Positions 8,051 to 17,542 of a stretch of 64,000 bases of DNA are shown piece after piece (position 1 is the first letter of the stretch; each line of letters begins with the position of its first letter). The notes under the pieces were generated by a model, which searched no databases, was not told where the DNA came from, and saw only the letters and a list, made by a program, of their open reading frames with translations. A program made the translations under genes and the position numbers. Source of the stretch: Oleidesulfovibrio sp964593925 (GTDB lineage Bacteria; Desulfobacterota; Desulfovibrionia; Desulfovibrionales; Desulfovibrionaceae); assembly GCA_964593925.1 (NCBI GenBank), contig CAZQKM010000011.1, forward strand, positions 6,621 to 70,620, read 5' to 3'.

Positions 8051-9439
8051 TTAGTCTACAGGAACCAAACGTGCGGTGAAATGACGCAATACAGGGGGCT
8101 CATAAGTAAACTCGTAGCCCTTGATACCTGAAGCTCGCTCAAGCACGCCTATTGCTGCATCTGCAACATAATCCATATGGTCGTTAGTATATACCCTACG
8201 AGGAATTGCGAGACGTAACAGCTCTAGAGGCGAATCTTTTTGCTCGCCAGTCGAGGGATCACGCCCGAGCAACAAAGAACCGATCTCGACTCCACGCACT
8301 CCACCTTCAAGATAGAGCTCATTGGCAAGAGCATGTGCGGGGAACTGGCCCCCGGGGATATGCGGCAGCATCCGTTTGGCATCAATAAAAATGGCATGCC
8401 CACCGGCAGGGTACTGGATGGGAACGCCCCCATTGCGCAGTCTTTCGCCCAAGTATTCTACCTGCTTGATGCGATAGGTAAGAAAATCTTCGTCAGTTCC
8501 CTCATATAAGCCAATGGCCAAAGCCTCCATATCGCGCCCTGTAAGGCCACCATAGGTGACAAAACCTTCCATGGGAACGCACAGCACCTGCACAGCACGG
8601 AACAGATCTTCATCTTCCTTAAAGCAGCACAATCCACCAATATTCCCAAGCGGGTCCTTTTTGGCAGAGCATGTCAGTACGTCTCCGTACGTATACATTT
8701 CGCGTATGATTTCACGGATGGACGTATCACCATAACCAGCCTCACGCTGCTTGATAAACCACGCATTTTCACAAAAACGGGCGGAGTCTATGATGACAGT
8801 AATACCATGCCGTTTGGCTATGGCAGAAGTCTCACGAATATTTTCCATGGAAATGGGCTGACCACCGGCACTATTGCAGGTAACTGTAATGATTACACCT
8901 ACGACGTTTTGTGCACCGTGCTTTATAATTGTTGCTTCAAGTTTTTCGAGGTCAAAATTTCCCTTCCAGTCATAATACGTTCCTGTATCAAACGCTTTTT
9001 CCGTAACTACATTAATAGCTTGAGAGCCCGTAAGCTCTACATGTGCTGCGGTTGTGTCAAAGTGATAGTTAGAAATAAAGACAGGCTTGTCACTTTTTTT
9101 ACGTTTGACAAGGCAGGGAAAAAGAATCTGTTCGGCACCACGGCCTTGGTGAGTAGGAATTGTATACTTATAGCCGAATATATCTTCTGTAGCCTTTTCA
9201 AGATGCATGAAGTTTCGGCTACCCGCGTACGCTTCATCGCCCATCATCAACCCGGCCCACTGGCGGTCACTCATGGCCCCAGTTCCCGAGTCTGTTAAAA
9301 GGTCGATATACACATCTTCGCTTTTGAGAAGAAAAGGATTGTACCCCGCCTTGGCAAGAGCCTTTTTGCGATCTTCAAAGGTTGTCATCCGGATGGGTTC
9401 TACCATTTTAATTCGGAACGGTTCTGGTATACGTTTCAC
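8051..9439 (-). CDS. tnaA: Tryptophanase (tryptophan indole-lyase)
   Basis: A 462-residue PLP enzyme of the beta-eliminating lyase family: PFRIKMVEPI, LLTDSGTGAMSDRQWAG, GDEAYAGSRN, PTHQGRGAEQ, NSAGGQP and SAKKD, where the second lysine (K261) should bind PLP. Tyrosine phenol-lyase is the close alternative. The segment VEIGSLLLGRDP matches tryptophanase, where phenol-lyases have an arginine (MERG) that binds the phenol. The enzyme splits tryptophan into indole, pyruvate and ammonia. It starts with GTG, preceded by GGAGATGAG. It is transcribed before the aromatic permease and behind a long AT-rich upstream region. No tnaC-like leader with a tryptophan codon was found. Confidence 0.92.
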   Translation of the reverse strand: MKRIPEPFRIKMVEPIRMTTFEDRKKALAKAGYNPFLLKSEDVYIDLLTDSGTGAMSDRQWAGLMMGDEAYAGSRNFMHLEKATEDIFGYKYTIPTHQGRGAEQILFPCLVKRKKSDKPVFISNYHFDTTAAHVELTGSQAINVVTEKAFDTGTYYDWKGNFDLEKLEATIIKHGAQNVVGVIITVTCNSAGGQPISMENIRETSAIAKRHGITVIIDSARFCENAWFIKQREAGYGDTSIREIIREMYTYGDVLTCSAKKDPLGNIGGLCCFKEDEDLFRAVQVLCVPMEGFVTYGGLTGRDMEALAIGLYEGTDEDFLTYRIKQVEYLGERLRNGGVPIQYPAGGHAIFIDAKRMLPHIPGGQFPAHALANELYLEGGVRGVEIGSLLLGRDPSTGEQKDSPLELLRLAIPRRVYTNDHMDYVADAAIGVLERASGIKGYEFTYEPPVLRHFTARLVPVD

Positions 9440-9550
9440 TCGCTCATCTCCATGTGGTTATTTGTTGTGCCGAACTAAGGGCTTGTCGAGCTACGCCTCA
9501 TGGAGTTTAAGGCGGCTCCCTGCGTCCTCTTTGAATTTTTGAAAAAATTC

Positions 9551-9556
9551 ATTATA
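9551..9556 (-). promoter_or_regulatory. Possible -10 box of the tryptophanase promoter
   Basis: On the minus strand TATAAT stands about 110 bases before the GTG start; a TTTACA lies further upstream with poor spacing (24 bases), so activation by a regulator would be needed. Just after it, 9533-9550 folds as an 8-base GAATTTTT/AAAAATTC hairpin in the leader. Confidence 0.3.
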
Positions 9557-10038
9557 GGATATAATATAAAATATTTTTTGTGTAAAATAAATTCTATACT
9601 CACAATTTACTATTGTATCAACATGTTAGACTATTCTAAAAGCTGAAAATACGAGACACATCCAAAAACAATAGTACAAAAAAGTACTCACTCAATGTTC
9701 AATGTTGTTTCTTAAAGCAGGCCACAAGTGCAGTATACATATAGACCTACTCAGCAATATTTAATAAAAATTGTCAGCAATCAGATAAAATTCACAACAA
9801 ATTGCCTGCGGAAACATGGGGTAAAACGTACAAAAAATGTAGGCGCATCTCATCTACAATCAATACATTCTACACAGTAATATAGCTCATATAACAATTT
9901 TTCGTATATAAATATCCATACGAATTACAATAACAGCCATGGGAACCTTCTAAATATTTTTCTATACACACGAGTAAAAATGTTTTATTTTAATACATTA
10001 AATTAAAATACTAAAAACCCACAAAATTATTCCATGCC

Positions 10039-10073
10039 GTGTTACAATATTATATATTTATATACTGTAACAC
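10039..10073. promoter_or_regulatory. Inverted repeat, possible operator
   Basis: GTGTTACA at 10039-10046 is repeated as TGTAACAC at 10066-10073 around a 19-base AT-only core except one C. The 27-base centre spacing (under three helical turns) could suit a dimeric regulator or DNA loop. It is about 600 bases upstream of tryptophanase and about 470 bases past the FUSC stop, so its target is uncertain. Confidence 0.35.
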
Positions 10074-10539
10074 ACATACAGGATGATAAATATAAAATAT
10101 GCGCAAACACAGCGACACTATAATCACAAAAAATCAGCGTATAATTCTTTGAAAAACACTCAATAGATGTTGCAAGGCGTGTTGAGAGAAATGCATTTAA
10201 AACATATGAACATCCGAGCACTCCATACTGTTAAAAAAAACATATGATGCACTTTGCACCAAATCCACTAGCTGGGCATGCATGGAGCCGCCAACATTGC
10301 GGCCGGAGAGCGGCGCCCTGTTCAACTTGCGTGCGTGTAATACTGACTATATAATCATACAAAAGTTTTTCAAATATTTTTGTCCACTACATGCTGTGTA
10401 GACACAACAGGCAAAACCTCACAAGCCTGCAAATACACCATGGACAACCATGAGATTGCAAGTGGGATAACAACATAAAGTACACTGTAATGTGTACATG
10501 CAGATGCAATGCCTCTTCTACAGGATATTGCAGTAATAT

Positions 10540-11580
10540 TTATGCTGTATCCACACTTTGCGCATATCGCAAAAGATCCCATGCCATATACTGAATACCG
10601 TGGTAGAAAGCAAAAAATTGCAGCATATTCTGCAAATATAAATGCTGCGTAACCCCCTCGCTACGCAATTCAGTAAGACGCATGGCACACAGCTCCAGTG
10701 CAGCCTCAAGACATGGTGCCGAGGGAGCTTGCCCAGCCCCTACAGCACGCATTCCATCCACAGTTGCTTTGGCCAATTCGCGCAGTTCTTTTTGCATGAG
10801 GACTTCATAAACCTGGCCGTCTGTGCTGTTCAACGCATCCAGCATGGCCCGCAAATGCGCAGTACACCGCCCCAAAACCTCTACCTTAAGCCCCAAGGTA
10901 CGCGTATCCTCATGGTACAAAAGTCGCTCGTGGCGGGTCACCTTGCGATATAGCTCACTGTCTTCGGCAACTCCCGCACTAAAAGAATCCAGCATATCTA
11001 CTGCCAGCTTCTTTTGTGAGTCAATAAAAGCCTCCATCATGGTCTGATACAAACGCCCGGCTTCAGCAAACTGCCCGCGCAATCGTTCACGCAACACTTC
11101 GCCCAACCGTTGGGGCCAAAGGATGAGGGACACCGCAATGGCACAGATCACGCCCACAGCAATTTCCAGCACACGAAACAAACCAAACAACACTGCCTCC
11201 GGCTGCCCGTAGCTCGCCAGAGTCACAATACATACCGTAATGGCTGCCATGCGATACCGCCCACTATACCGAGTCATGTACGCACAAAAACCAACAGAAA
11301 GAAAAAGGGCTATCAGGTATGAAAAGGTATTTGCGGGAAACAGCAAAATTACGCTTATGCCAATAATCGCCCCCATTGCCGTACCTGTGAGTCGATACCA
11401 TCCCATTTGCAACGAATCAGCTATACTCGTCTGCATTACAATCACAGCGGTAATGGCAGCCCAGTGCCCAAAGGTAAAGCCCAGCAGTTGTGCCGTGCCA
11501 TATGCGAGCACCGCAGCAAGCCCTGTCTTGCAGCCATGGCGTATATGAGCCTTGGAAGAGGCAGGATCGCAGTATCTCAT
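10540..11580 (-). CDS. FUSC-family inner-membrane protein (aromatic acid exporter-like)
   Basis: A 346-residue protein with an N-terminal block of about six membrane segments (residues 12-160, including KTGLAAVLAYGTAQLLGFTFGHWAAITAV in two helices) and a long cytoplasmic helical C-terminal half. The N-terminal block has the FUSC/ArAE shape of YccS, AaeB and fusaric acid exporters (about half the length of AaeB). It probably exports aromatic acids or similar compounds; the neighbouring tryptophanase makes that attractive but proves nothing. The frame extends to 11613, but ATG 11580 (MRYCDPASSKAH) with GGAAAT upstream is preferred. Confidence 0.75.
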   Translation of the reverse strand: MRYCDPASSKAHIRHGCKTGLAAVLAYGTAQLLGFTFGHWAAITAVIVMQTSIADSLQMGWYRLTGTAMGAIIGISVILLFPANTFSYLIALFLSVGFCAYMTRYSGRYRMAAITVCIVTLASYGQPEAVLFGLFRVLEIAVGVICAIAVSLILWPQRLGEVLRERLRGQFAEAGRLYQTMMEAFIDSQKKLAVDMLDSFSAGVAEDSELYRKVTRHERLLYHEDTRTLGLKVEVLGRCTAHLRAMLDALNSTDGQVYEVLMQKELRELAKATVDGMRAVGAGQAPSAPCLEAALELCAMRLTELRSEGVTQHLYLQNMLQFFAFYHGIQYMAWDLLRYAQSVDTA

Positions 11581-11664
11581 ACTGTTAATTTCCGGCTGGA
11601 GACAGCTCCCCACCGTGTAGCCTTTTTGAAAGAAAACATGAGGCGTTTACCCGCACTGGGCATA

Positions 11665-11892
11665 CTAGCGCTCCGCAATGAGCGGCCTGTTCCAAAAGCA
11701 TGTCATCACAGCGCGCTTGATAAAACGCTTCTGCGTTAATGCATCATCATAATATTGGCAGGTTGCTACAAAGGCATCTTTTTTTTGCACATCGGAAAAA
11801 CGCGCGGGGTACTGCTCTTCAATGGCCTGCATGACGGCCTGTAGCAACTGGGTATCGTTCTTATCAGGAAAAATCATCTGTTCCGCCACCAT
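11665..11892 (-). CDS. Small hypothetical protein, 75 residues
   Basis: An ATG frame with an excellent AAGGAGT site eight bases upstream. The product (MVAEQMIFPDKND, then LLQAVMQAIEEQYPARFSD and QKKDAFVATCQYYDDALTQKRF) is soluble and helical, with a basic cysteine-containing end (KRAVMTCFWNRP). I recognise no family. It lies between the methyltransferase and the FUSC gene on the same strand, 65 bases after the methyltransferase stop. Confidence 0.55.
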   Translation of the reverse strand: MVAEQMIFPDKNDTQLLQAVMQAIEEQYPARFSDVQKKDAFVATCQYYDDALTQKRFIKRAVMTCFWNRPLIAER

Positions 11893-11957
11893 GGCGTATA
11901 CTCCTTAAAAGCTGGCTAAAATACATGTCTATGCGTGGCCTGAATACATGCGCAATG

Positions 11958-12566
11958 TCATCTTGTCTTTTCCAGTACCAACAACTTTTCCCTATTTTTT
12001 TGCTTGTTTACAAAATGATACAGCAAAACACGCCATGCAGGCCACTGCAAACCACTACCATATGCGAGCACGGCATCAGCTTCGTCAGAGCCTCCGGAAT
12101 GTCCTGCGTACAGGTGCAGAGTAATCACCCCCCCTGGACGGAGCATGCCCATAAACGCCCGCAGGGCGCATATGGTTGTCTCCTTGCGGGTCACCATCCC
12201 CTTGTCACTGCCTGGTAGATAGCCCAGATTAAACATGGCACATGACAACTCCCCATGTATACTTCCCGGCAAATGCGTCACAGCATGCTCATGCCCCGCC
12301 TGCACCAGGGTCACCTGTTGTGCACAGCCTCCCTGAGACAGACGCAGCCGGGTATTCTCCACAGCCTGCTTCTGAATATCAAAGCCGTACACATGCCCAG
12401 AAATACCTACACACCGTGCAAGAAACAGCGTGTCATGGCCGTTTCCCACGGTGGCATCCACAACCCTATCTCCCAGGGTAAGCACCCGTTTCAAAAGCTC
12501 ATGGGTAAAATCAAGAATGGAAAGCGCCCCTGCCCCTAGTCCATTTACGACTGGGCTATCCGCCAT
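11958..12566 (-). CDS. Class I SAM-dependent methyltransferase, YtqB-type putative rRNA methylase
   Basis: About 202 residues with a Rossmann methyltransferase core: motif I VVDATVGNGHDTLFLA, then YGFDIQKQAVENT, MFNLGYLPGSDK and TLHLYAGHSGG. DATVGNGHDT and NLGYLPG are typical of the YtqB/PF06962 group, annotated as rRNA methylases and reported to methylate other acceptors. The frame is open to 12632, but that extension includes a strong GC hairpin at 12611-12631 and reads like non-coding sequence. ATG 12566 (MADSPVVNG) has GGAG seven bases upstream; ATG 12578 is the alternative. Confidence 0.8.
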   Translation of the reverse strand: MADSPVVNGLGAGALSILDFTHELLKRVLTLGDRVVDATVGNGHDTLFLARCVGISGHVYGFDIQKQAVENTRLRLSQGGCAQQVTLVQAGHEHAVTHLPGSIHGELSCAMFNLGYLPGSDKGMVTRKETTICALRAFMGMLRPGGVITLHLYAGHSGGSDEADAVLAYGSGLQWPAWRVLLYHFVNKQKNREKLLVLEKTR

Positions 12567-12781
12567 TGCACACTCCATAGCACTACCTGCCGCACGCAGG
12601 AACGTCGTGGCCCCGGCGTATGGCCGGGGCACCCCCCTACCTTTTCACCTGGAGCATTGAAAAATATTCGTGAAACATCCGCTACAGCATCTGCGTCGCC
12701 CAAAAAGCAGCACACACATCCATAGACCTCATTCGCGTACCTGACAGCTTCCATGGTAGCACAGCTCACCTCCCCCGGGAG

Positions 12782-14506
12782 TTACCCCCTCTGCCTGCTG
12801 CCCTCCTGCAGCACAGCCATGGCCGCCCCCAGAGCCCCACCCACGGCATGCAGCTCAGGAAAGACTGTCTTTGTACCCAAACGAGCCGCCACCCCCGGCA
12901 ACAAAAAGCGTACAGCGGCCCCGATACCCACTATTGGCATGGCAAGCCGTACAGTCACCTCCAGCAACGAGCCCATATCACGCCGTGATAAAAACTCGGC
13001 AAGGTTACGGTCTCCCTCATGACGGGTCATGTACTGCAATATGGCGCCTTCTATGCGCACCTCAACCTTTTCAATGACATTTCGGCTGAAGCTTACCGCA
13101 TCCTCTCCCCTGATACCACTCAGCTTGCGGGCCGTGGATACGGCCGTACCGGCATCCCCCATATTTACGGCTTCCAACACATGCAGGGCATCCATGGGAG
13201 TAAAACCGCATTCAAAAACGCTCCTTTCCCGTGCGAGCACATGCATCCTGTTGTTGAAAGCCGTTTCTGTCATATCCAGTTCGGCAAGCAACAATTCCAG
13301 CGGTAAGGCCCGCTGCTCCCGCAAAAGATGCAACATCGGATCATCACCACACCGGGCCTGATCTAATTCCTGGCCTGCACAAATACATCGTCCTGCCAAA
13401 CCGGGGGCTATCCATTCCCCTGGGGAGGGCAGACAGAGACCATATAGCGCTGCCATACTCACCGGCATAACCCGGGCGGGCCCCAGCATCATACCGCCTG
13501 CGGGGTCCAACTGCACCAAGCTCTCGCCGCCCACAGGCACTGTAAGCATCTCCAGCGCATCCATATACACCGGCCACTCACCCAGCATCATCCCATTGAC
13601 CCCGACACTGGAGTTGCCGTTACAGACCATGCTTATATCCGTAGTCGTGCTCCCCACATCCACCACCAGTACATCCAGCAAACTTTGTCCAATGAGTCTG
13701 CCACTCCGCCCGGCATAAGCCGCTCCGAATAACGCAGATGCGGCAGGGCCACTGGCCACTGTTGCAGCAGCATGCTTGGCAGCCTCTTCCAAAGGCACGA
13801 CTCCTCCATCTCCGCATACCACAGATACTGCTCCTGAAACACCATGGCTCGCAAGAGCACTACGAACCTCTGCCAGGCACTGCTGCATCACCGGCAGCAA
13901 ACGGGCATTGAGTACTGCTGCTGTAGCGCGCTCGCGGATCCCTGCCTGTATTTTGAGTTCATGTGCACAAAAAACAGGCAAACTGCTGGCACGCTCAATG
14001 GTTTCAGCTGCTATGAGCTCATGGATGGAGTTGTACTCGCCATGCATGGCGCACACAGCATAAGCCCCTACCTTACCATGCAGGTGATGTAGATGCTCCT
14101 GCAACTGCTCAATATCCAACGGCTCTATCTCTGTACCGTCCCTTTGGTGCCCCCCCGGTACAAAACGGGCTACTGCTGCGGGCACCTCCATGCGCTGACT
14201 GAACCCAATGACAAACAGCCCCACGTCCACACCCTTGTTCTCTAGCAGCGTATCTGTACCCAACGTGGCAGAAAGCACTGTTTCAGACACTGCCCCCGGG
14301 CTAACCCCCGCACTCTGCAGTACCTCTTCGACAACACTGGCTACCCCCGAGCCAAGCTCACAGTGTGTCGTGAGTCGCTTGGCCCATGCTACAGGCTCTC
14401 CAGCAGTCATATCCACAAGCACAGCATCTGTGCATGTTCCGCCTATATCAATGCCGAGGACATAACTGCACCGATGCTCAATGGCTTCTCTCTGCGCTCC
14501 ATACAT
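12782..14506 (-). CDS. Hydantoinase/oxoprolinase family protein
   Basis: 574 residues. An ATPase-fold opening VLGIDIGGTCTDAVLVD is followed by the Hydant_A_N region (ATLGTDTLLENKGVDVGLFV), and the Hydantoinase_A domain starts around residue 190, with GPAASALFGAAY and VVDVGSTTTDISMV as second ATP-binding element. Family members hydrolyse cyclic amides such as hydantoins or 5-oxoproline with ATP, or carboxylate acetone or acetophenone, usually with a B subunit. No B subunit is adjacent, and the protein is shorter than HyuA (about 680), so the substrate is open; single-subunit versions occur beside one-carbon and amino acid genes. Confidence 0.85.
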   Translation of the reverse strand: MYGAQREAIEHRCSYVLGIDIGGTCTDAVLVDMTAGEPVAWAKRLTTHCELGSGVASVVEEVLQSAGVSPGAVSETVLSATLGTDTLLENKGVDVGLFVIGFSQRMEVPAAVARFVPGGHQRDGTEIEPLDIEQLQEHLHHLHGKVGAYAVCAMHGEYNSIHELIAAETIERASSLPVFCAHELKIQAGIRERATAAVLNARLLPVMQQCLAEVRSALASHGVSGAVSVVCGDGGVVPLEEAAKHAAATVASGPAASALFGAAYAGRSGRLIGQSLLDVLVVDVGSTTTDISMVCNGNSSVGVNGMMLGEWPVYMDALEMLTVPVGGESLVQLDPAGGMMLGPARVMPVSMAALYGLCLPSPGEWIAPGLAGRCICAGQELDQARCGDDPMLHLLREQRALPLELLLAELDMTETAFNNRMHVLARERSVFECGFTPMDALHVLEAVNMGDAGTAVSTARKLSGIRGEDAVSFSRNVIEKVEVRIEGAILQYMTRHEGDRNLAEFLSRRDMGSLLEVTVRLAMPIVGIGAAVRFLLPGVAARLGTKTVFPELHAVGGALGAAMAVLQEGSRQRG

Positions 14507-14717
14507 GAAGCTCTCCAGTCTCTTTACAGAATGATCTCATAAGCAGGTCAGAGCATATTCGCCCACAAATACCCTTGCAAAACAAAGCAGAAAACAACTT
14601 CTGCCGATATACAAAATTACCTGTCAGCTCTAGATCACACAGCCCTACAGGGGACCTGACCAGTACCCCATGCTCAGCCAAAACCACTTTGCACGCCAAG
14701 TATACCGCACACGCCTT

Positions 14718-15824
14718 CTACCAGCGCGTACCGTGCAATGCTTCGTCAATTAACCGTGACATGCGGGTATGAAACTGTGGCACATCCCACCGTGCGGCGT
14801 ACTCTGCAATACCTTGTGCAGAGTATAACTTGGCTCCGGCCCCAGCCTCAAAGGCCACCACCACGTCTACAAGCCCCTCAACACTCTGACAGTCAAAAAA
14901 CAACCCCGTACACCCGGCGCTTACCGTTTCCAGCGCCCCGCCAGCGGCATATGCCAGCACAGGAGCACCCGATGCCATGGCCTCCAGCGGAGTAATGCCA
15001 AAATCCTCCACGCCAGGAAACACCAGTGCCTTGCAACGGGCATAGTACTCTGCCAACACCGTGTCAGGCTGCCGCCCCATGATGCGCACCGTAGGGCCAG
15101 CCATCTGCTGCAACGCCTTTTCCATGGCACCACTGCCAATGACTACCAGCGGCTTACCAAGCTTGTTAAAGGCCTGAACTACTACCTCCGGACGCTTATA
15201 CGGAGTCAGTTCGCCAGCATATAAATAAAAATCTTCGCGAGGCGCAGTGTGTGTAAAACGCCGTATGTCCACGGGCGGATGTGCCACCCTGCTAGCGCGG
15301 CGATACCACTTTTCAATACGTTGCGCCACATAACGAGAATTGGCCACAAAGCGATCCACCCGGGCAGCAGAGGCATAGTCCCACAATCGCATGTAATGCA
15401 TAACCGGCGCTGCGAGCACACGCCGTATCCGACCACATTGCCCCATGTACTCATTATACATATCCCAGACATAACGCATGGGCGTATGGCAGTAGCACAT
15501 ATGCAATGCCCGTGGAGCCGTAAGCACACCTTTGGCCGGACCGGACTCACTCGAAATAACCAGATCATACTCCTGCAGGTCCAATTGCTCCAACGCCAGC
15601 GGCATGAGCGGCAGGTAAAACTGATATCCTCTTGCCGCACCAGGCAAACGGTTTATAAACGATGTATGCACCGTATGCCGGGCAATGACCTCTGACCCCA
15701 GGCGTTCCGGCGCATACACATGTGTATAGATATCGGCATGAGGAAAAAGCGTACAAAGCTCCTCCAGCACACGCTCACCGCCACGGCGCCCTGCCAGCCA
15801 GTAATGTACTATTGCTGTCTTCAC
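14718..15824 (-). CDS. Glycosyltransferase family 4
   Basis: 368 residues of GT-B fold. The N-terminal half opens with TAIVHYWLAGRRGGERVLEELC and contains CYCHTPMRYVWDMY. The C-terminal half has PYKRPEVVVQAFNKLGKPLVVIG and the donor-binding EX7E region VEDFGITPLEAMASGAPVLAY. It should transfer a sugar from a nucleotide donor in the cytoplasm during surface polysaccharide assembly; donor and acceptor are unknown. The frame opens at 15851, but GTG 15824 (VKTAIVHYW) with AAGG upstream is the more natural start. It stands alone, several kilobases from the main glycan locus, and its upstream gap holds no partner gene. Confidence 0.88.
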   Translation of the reverse strand: MKTAIVHYWLAGRRGGERVLEELCTLFPHADIYTHVYAPERLGSEVIARHTVHTSFINRLPGAARGYQFYLPLMPLALEQLDLQEYDLVISSESGPAKGVLTAPRALHMCYCHTPMRYVWDMYNEYMGQCGRIRRVLAAPVMHYMRLWDYASAARVDRFVANSRYVAQRIEKWYRRASRVAHPPVDIRRFTHTAPREDFYLYAGELTPYKRPEVVVQAFNKLGKPLVVIGSGAMEKALQQMAGPTVRIMGRQPDTVLAEYYARCKALVFPGVEDFGITPLEAMASGAPVLAYAAGGALETVSAGCTGLFFDCQSVEGLVDVVVAFEAGAGAKLYSAQGIAEYAARWDVPQFHTRMSRLIDEALHGTRW

Positions 15825-16433
15825 AACATACCTTATAACTTGTGTCTGCAATAGCGTCCAGCGACGCCGCCCATGAATTATATATCACTTTCAGGTCGCC
15901 TTCTGCCCTTTTGCAGCAGCAACACGCCACGCAAAGGCGGTGTCCTTCCACCGATACCTAAAAAACAAAAAAGGTCATAAAAAATGCGACATGTATCCAT
16001 TGAGACCATGCGGGTTGCCCACCGTAGCCGAAAACATCCCCGTATGGCAGAGCCCGAATAATTGGCCCTCCTCAAAGCGTTCAGATCTCGGGGCAGACCG
16101 CCATACCTCTTTTTATCCCCTACAGCCACAGTATCACCGACAGGGCTGGGCATGCCGTAACGCCTATTACCCTTGCAGACAGTGGCTGTTGCCCGCACTG
16201 CGTGCAGCATGCACAAAGACAGAGCCTTTTTGCAGCCAGACGGCTCCTTTTTTGCTCTCATGCGCCTTTGATAGTATAGAATACCGCCAGCCACAACCGA
16301 ACCTCATATACCGTAGCAGTTGAATGGCCGCAGGCGGCATGGTAGGCTTTGGGCCAACAGACAATTGGGGATATGTCCGGGTATCCCTCATGTGCCGGGC
16401 AACATCCTTACCCCGGCAAAACGGAGCACCTTC
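15825..16433. other. Gene-free stretch
   Basis: Divergent intergenic region between the glycosyltransferase and an unknown plus-strand gene. Frames of 127 and 138 codons cross it on opposite strands, but neither has a ribosome binding site or a protein-like residue pattern. I found no tRNA or clear terminator. Confidence 0.5.
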
Positions 16434-17009
16434 ATGTACGTCGGCATACACACGGCCAGTTTACCCTTTGTCTTTGCAGAAGCCCATAGGCATATTATTC
16501 TGCATGCGGCTCTGTATTCCGCGTTTGCCCGCTCTGCCCAACATATTGAAGCGCTGGGGACTGCGTTGAGTAAGCCAGGCTTTCAAAAGCTACATGCCGT
16601 GACCTTGCCCTTTGACCATAAAACCCACTGGAAAGCTGACTTTTTACACGCGCTACGCCCTGACCGTTCACCGGCACAACTGGAGCATGAGTTTAACGAA
16701 TCACGTGATTTTCTAGTACGACTTGCTGCGCGATATGAGGGCCTGGTAGCATTATACGAAACCCATGCCATACCCTGTGCTCCCATTATCATCGTGGATG
16801 ATAACATCCTTTTTGGACATTATGCCCACGGCCCCATACCCGCAGCAGAGGGATACTGGTTCAGCCTCACTGCACCAGTGGATACCTTGTTTCAATGGTT
16901 GCATGATGGCACCATACCCCCAGACGCTACCCCCACCCAGCGAGCTTCACTTCGCTTTGTAGCTGATTGCGAGTACGCCATGCGTAATGCCAAACGCATT
17001 CTCCTGTAG
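16434..17009 (+). CDS. Unknown protein, 191 residues
   Basis: ATG 16434 is preceded by ACGGAGCAC, which decides this start over the frame's earlier ATG at 16320. The protein starts MYVGIHTASLPFVFAEAHRH and has a soluble alpha/beta look: a helix LYSAFARSAQHIEALGTAL, a strand HAVTLPF, an acidic middle (LEHEFNESRDFLVRLAARYE) and the compact segment APIIIVDDNILFGHYAHG. The HADFLHALRP-like and IIVDD...FGHYA elements loosely recall sensor or PLD-like effector domains found after helix-turn-helix regulators, but I cannot assign a family. It is a single gene followed closely by tRNA-Phe. Confidence 0.6.
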   Translation: MYVGIHTASLPFVFAEAHRHIILHAALYSAFARSAQHIEALGTALSKPGFQKLHAVTLPFDHKTHWKADFLHALRPDRSPAQLEHEFNESRDFLVRLAARYEGLVALYETHAIPCAPIIIVDDNILFGHYAHGPIPAAEGYWFSLTAPVDTLFQWLHDGTIPPDATPTQRASLRFVADCEYAMRNAKRILL

Positions 17010-17103
17010 CCCTTGGAAGCGCCACCCCCTGCATAAAAATTTCATAAAAAGTAAAAAAAAACTTGCAATAGCATGACGGTTTGCTTAAGAAAGATTTCTC
17101 AAC

Positions 17104-17179
17104 GCCGAGATAGCTCAGTTGGTAGAGCAAGGGACTGAAAATCCCCGTGTCGGGAGTTCAATTCTCTCTCTCGGCACCA
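17104..17179 (+). tRNA. tRNA-Phe (anticodon GAA)
   Basis: A 76-base cloverleaf with encoded CCA. Acceptor GCCGAGA/TCTCGGC, D arm GCTC/GAGC, anticodon stem AGGGA/TCCCC around loop CTGAAAA (GAA), T arm GGGAG-TTCAATT-CTCTC with one G-T pair. Confidence 0.97.
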
Positions 17180-17188
17180 CGCAAATTA

Positions 17189-17217
17189 GGCGGTTACAGC
17201 AATGTAATCGCCTTTTT
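17189..17217 (+). terminator. Terminator of the tRNA-Phe transcript
   Basis: Stem GGCGGTTACA/TGTAATCGCC with one wobble pair, GCAA tetraloop, then TTTTT. Confidence 0.9.
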
Positions 17218-17542
17218 CTGTGTAATATAAGCAGGGCAAACCAAGCCTGTATCAAAGAGAGGGACGTCGAATAAAAAAGTATGTTTCCAACGTCTTTTCA
17301 TGACCACTATCCACAAAGCATCCGAGCCCTCAAACGGTAGTTTTCGAAATAGCCAAAATCATATACCTGCAACCGGGCAAATTTCCGGTTGTGATACCCG
17401 CCCCTACACCAAACAGCGCCCTTTAGGGGGCTGCCTGTGTGCCTTATCAACCTGCACGGCCTTAATTTCAGCAAAGCATACTCGTACGACGGCATTACGG
17501 CTTTCGCTGCCTGATATCCTTGCAGGCAATGGCGCGTAGAGC
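17218..17542. other. Gene-free stretch
   Basis: No supported gene. An imperfect hairpin CAGCGCCC-TTTA-GGGGGCTG at about 17414-17433 could end the minus-strand GlcG-like transcript, but its tail is not T-rich. Confidence 0.4.

Larger units (their letters stand above)
9440..10539. other. Long AT-rich gene-free control region upstream of tryptophanase
   Basis: About 1.1 kb without a supported gene, and visibly richer in A and T than the flanks, especially 9540-10240. It contains a perfect inverted repeat (10039-10073), many runs of A or T, and a short GC-rich hairpin (GCCGC/GCGGC near 10291-10307) close to the FUSC gene end. Its composition suits curved DNA bound by nucleoid proteins or a remote activator. 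Confidence 0.6.

Noticed and set aside
8051..9439. Tyrosine phenol-lyase as identity of the PLP lyase
   Set aside because: The arginine (MERG) typical of phenol-lyases is an isoleucine (VEIG) as in tryptophanases, and overall motifs match tryptophanase.
10370..10582. 70-codon frame overlapping the end of the FUSC gene
   Set aside because: Overlaps a supported gene on the same strand in another frame and has no binding site.
15940..16323. 127-codon plus-strand frame in the gap after the GT4 gene
   Set aside because: No ribosome binding site, residue pattern unlike protein, and a competing frame on the other strand of similar length.
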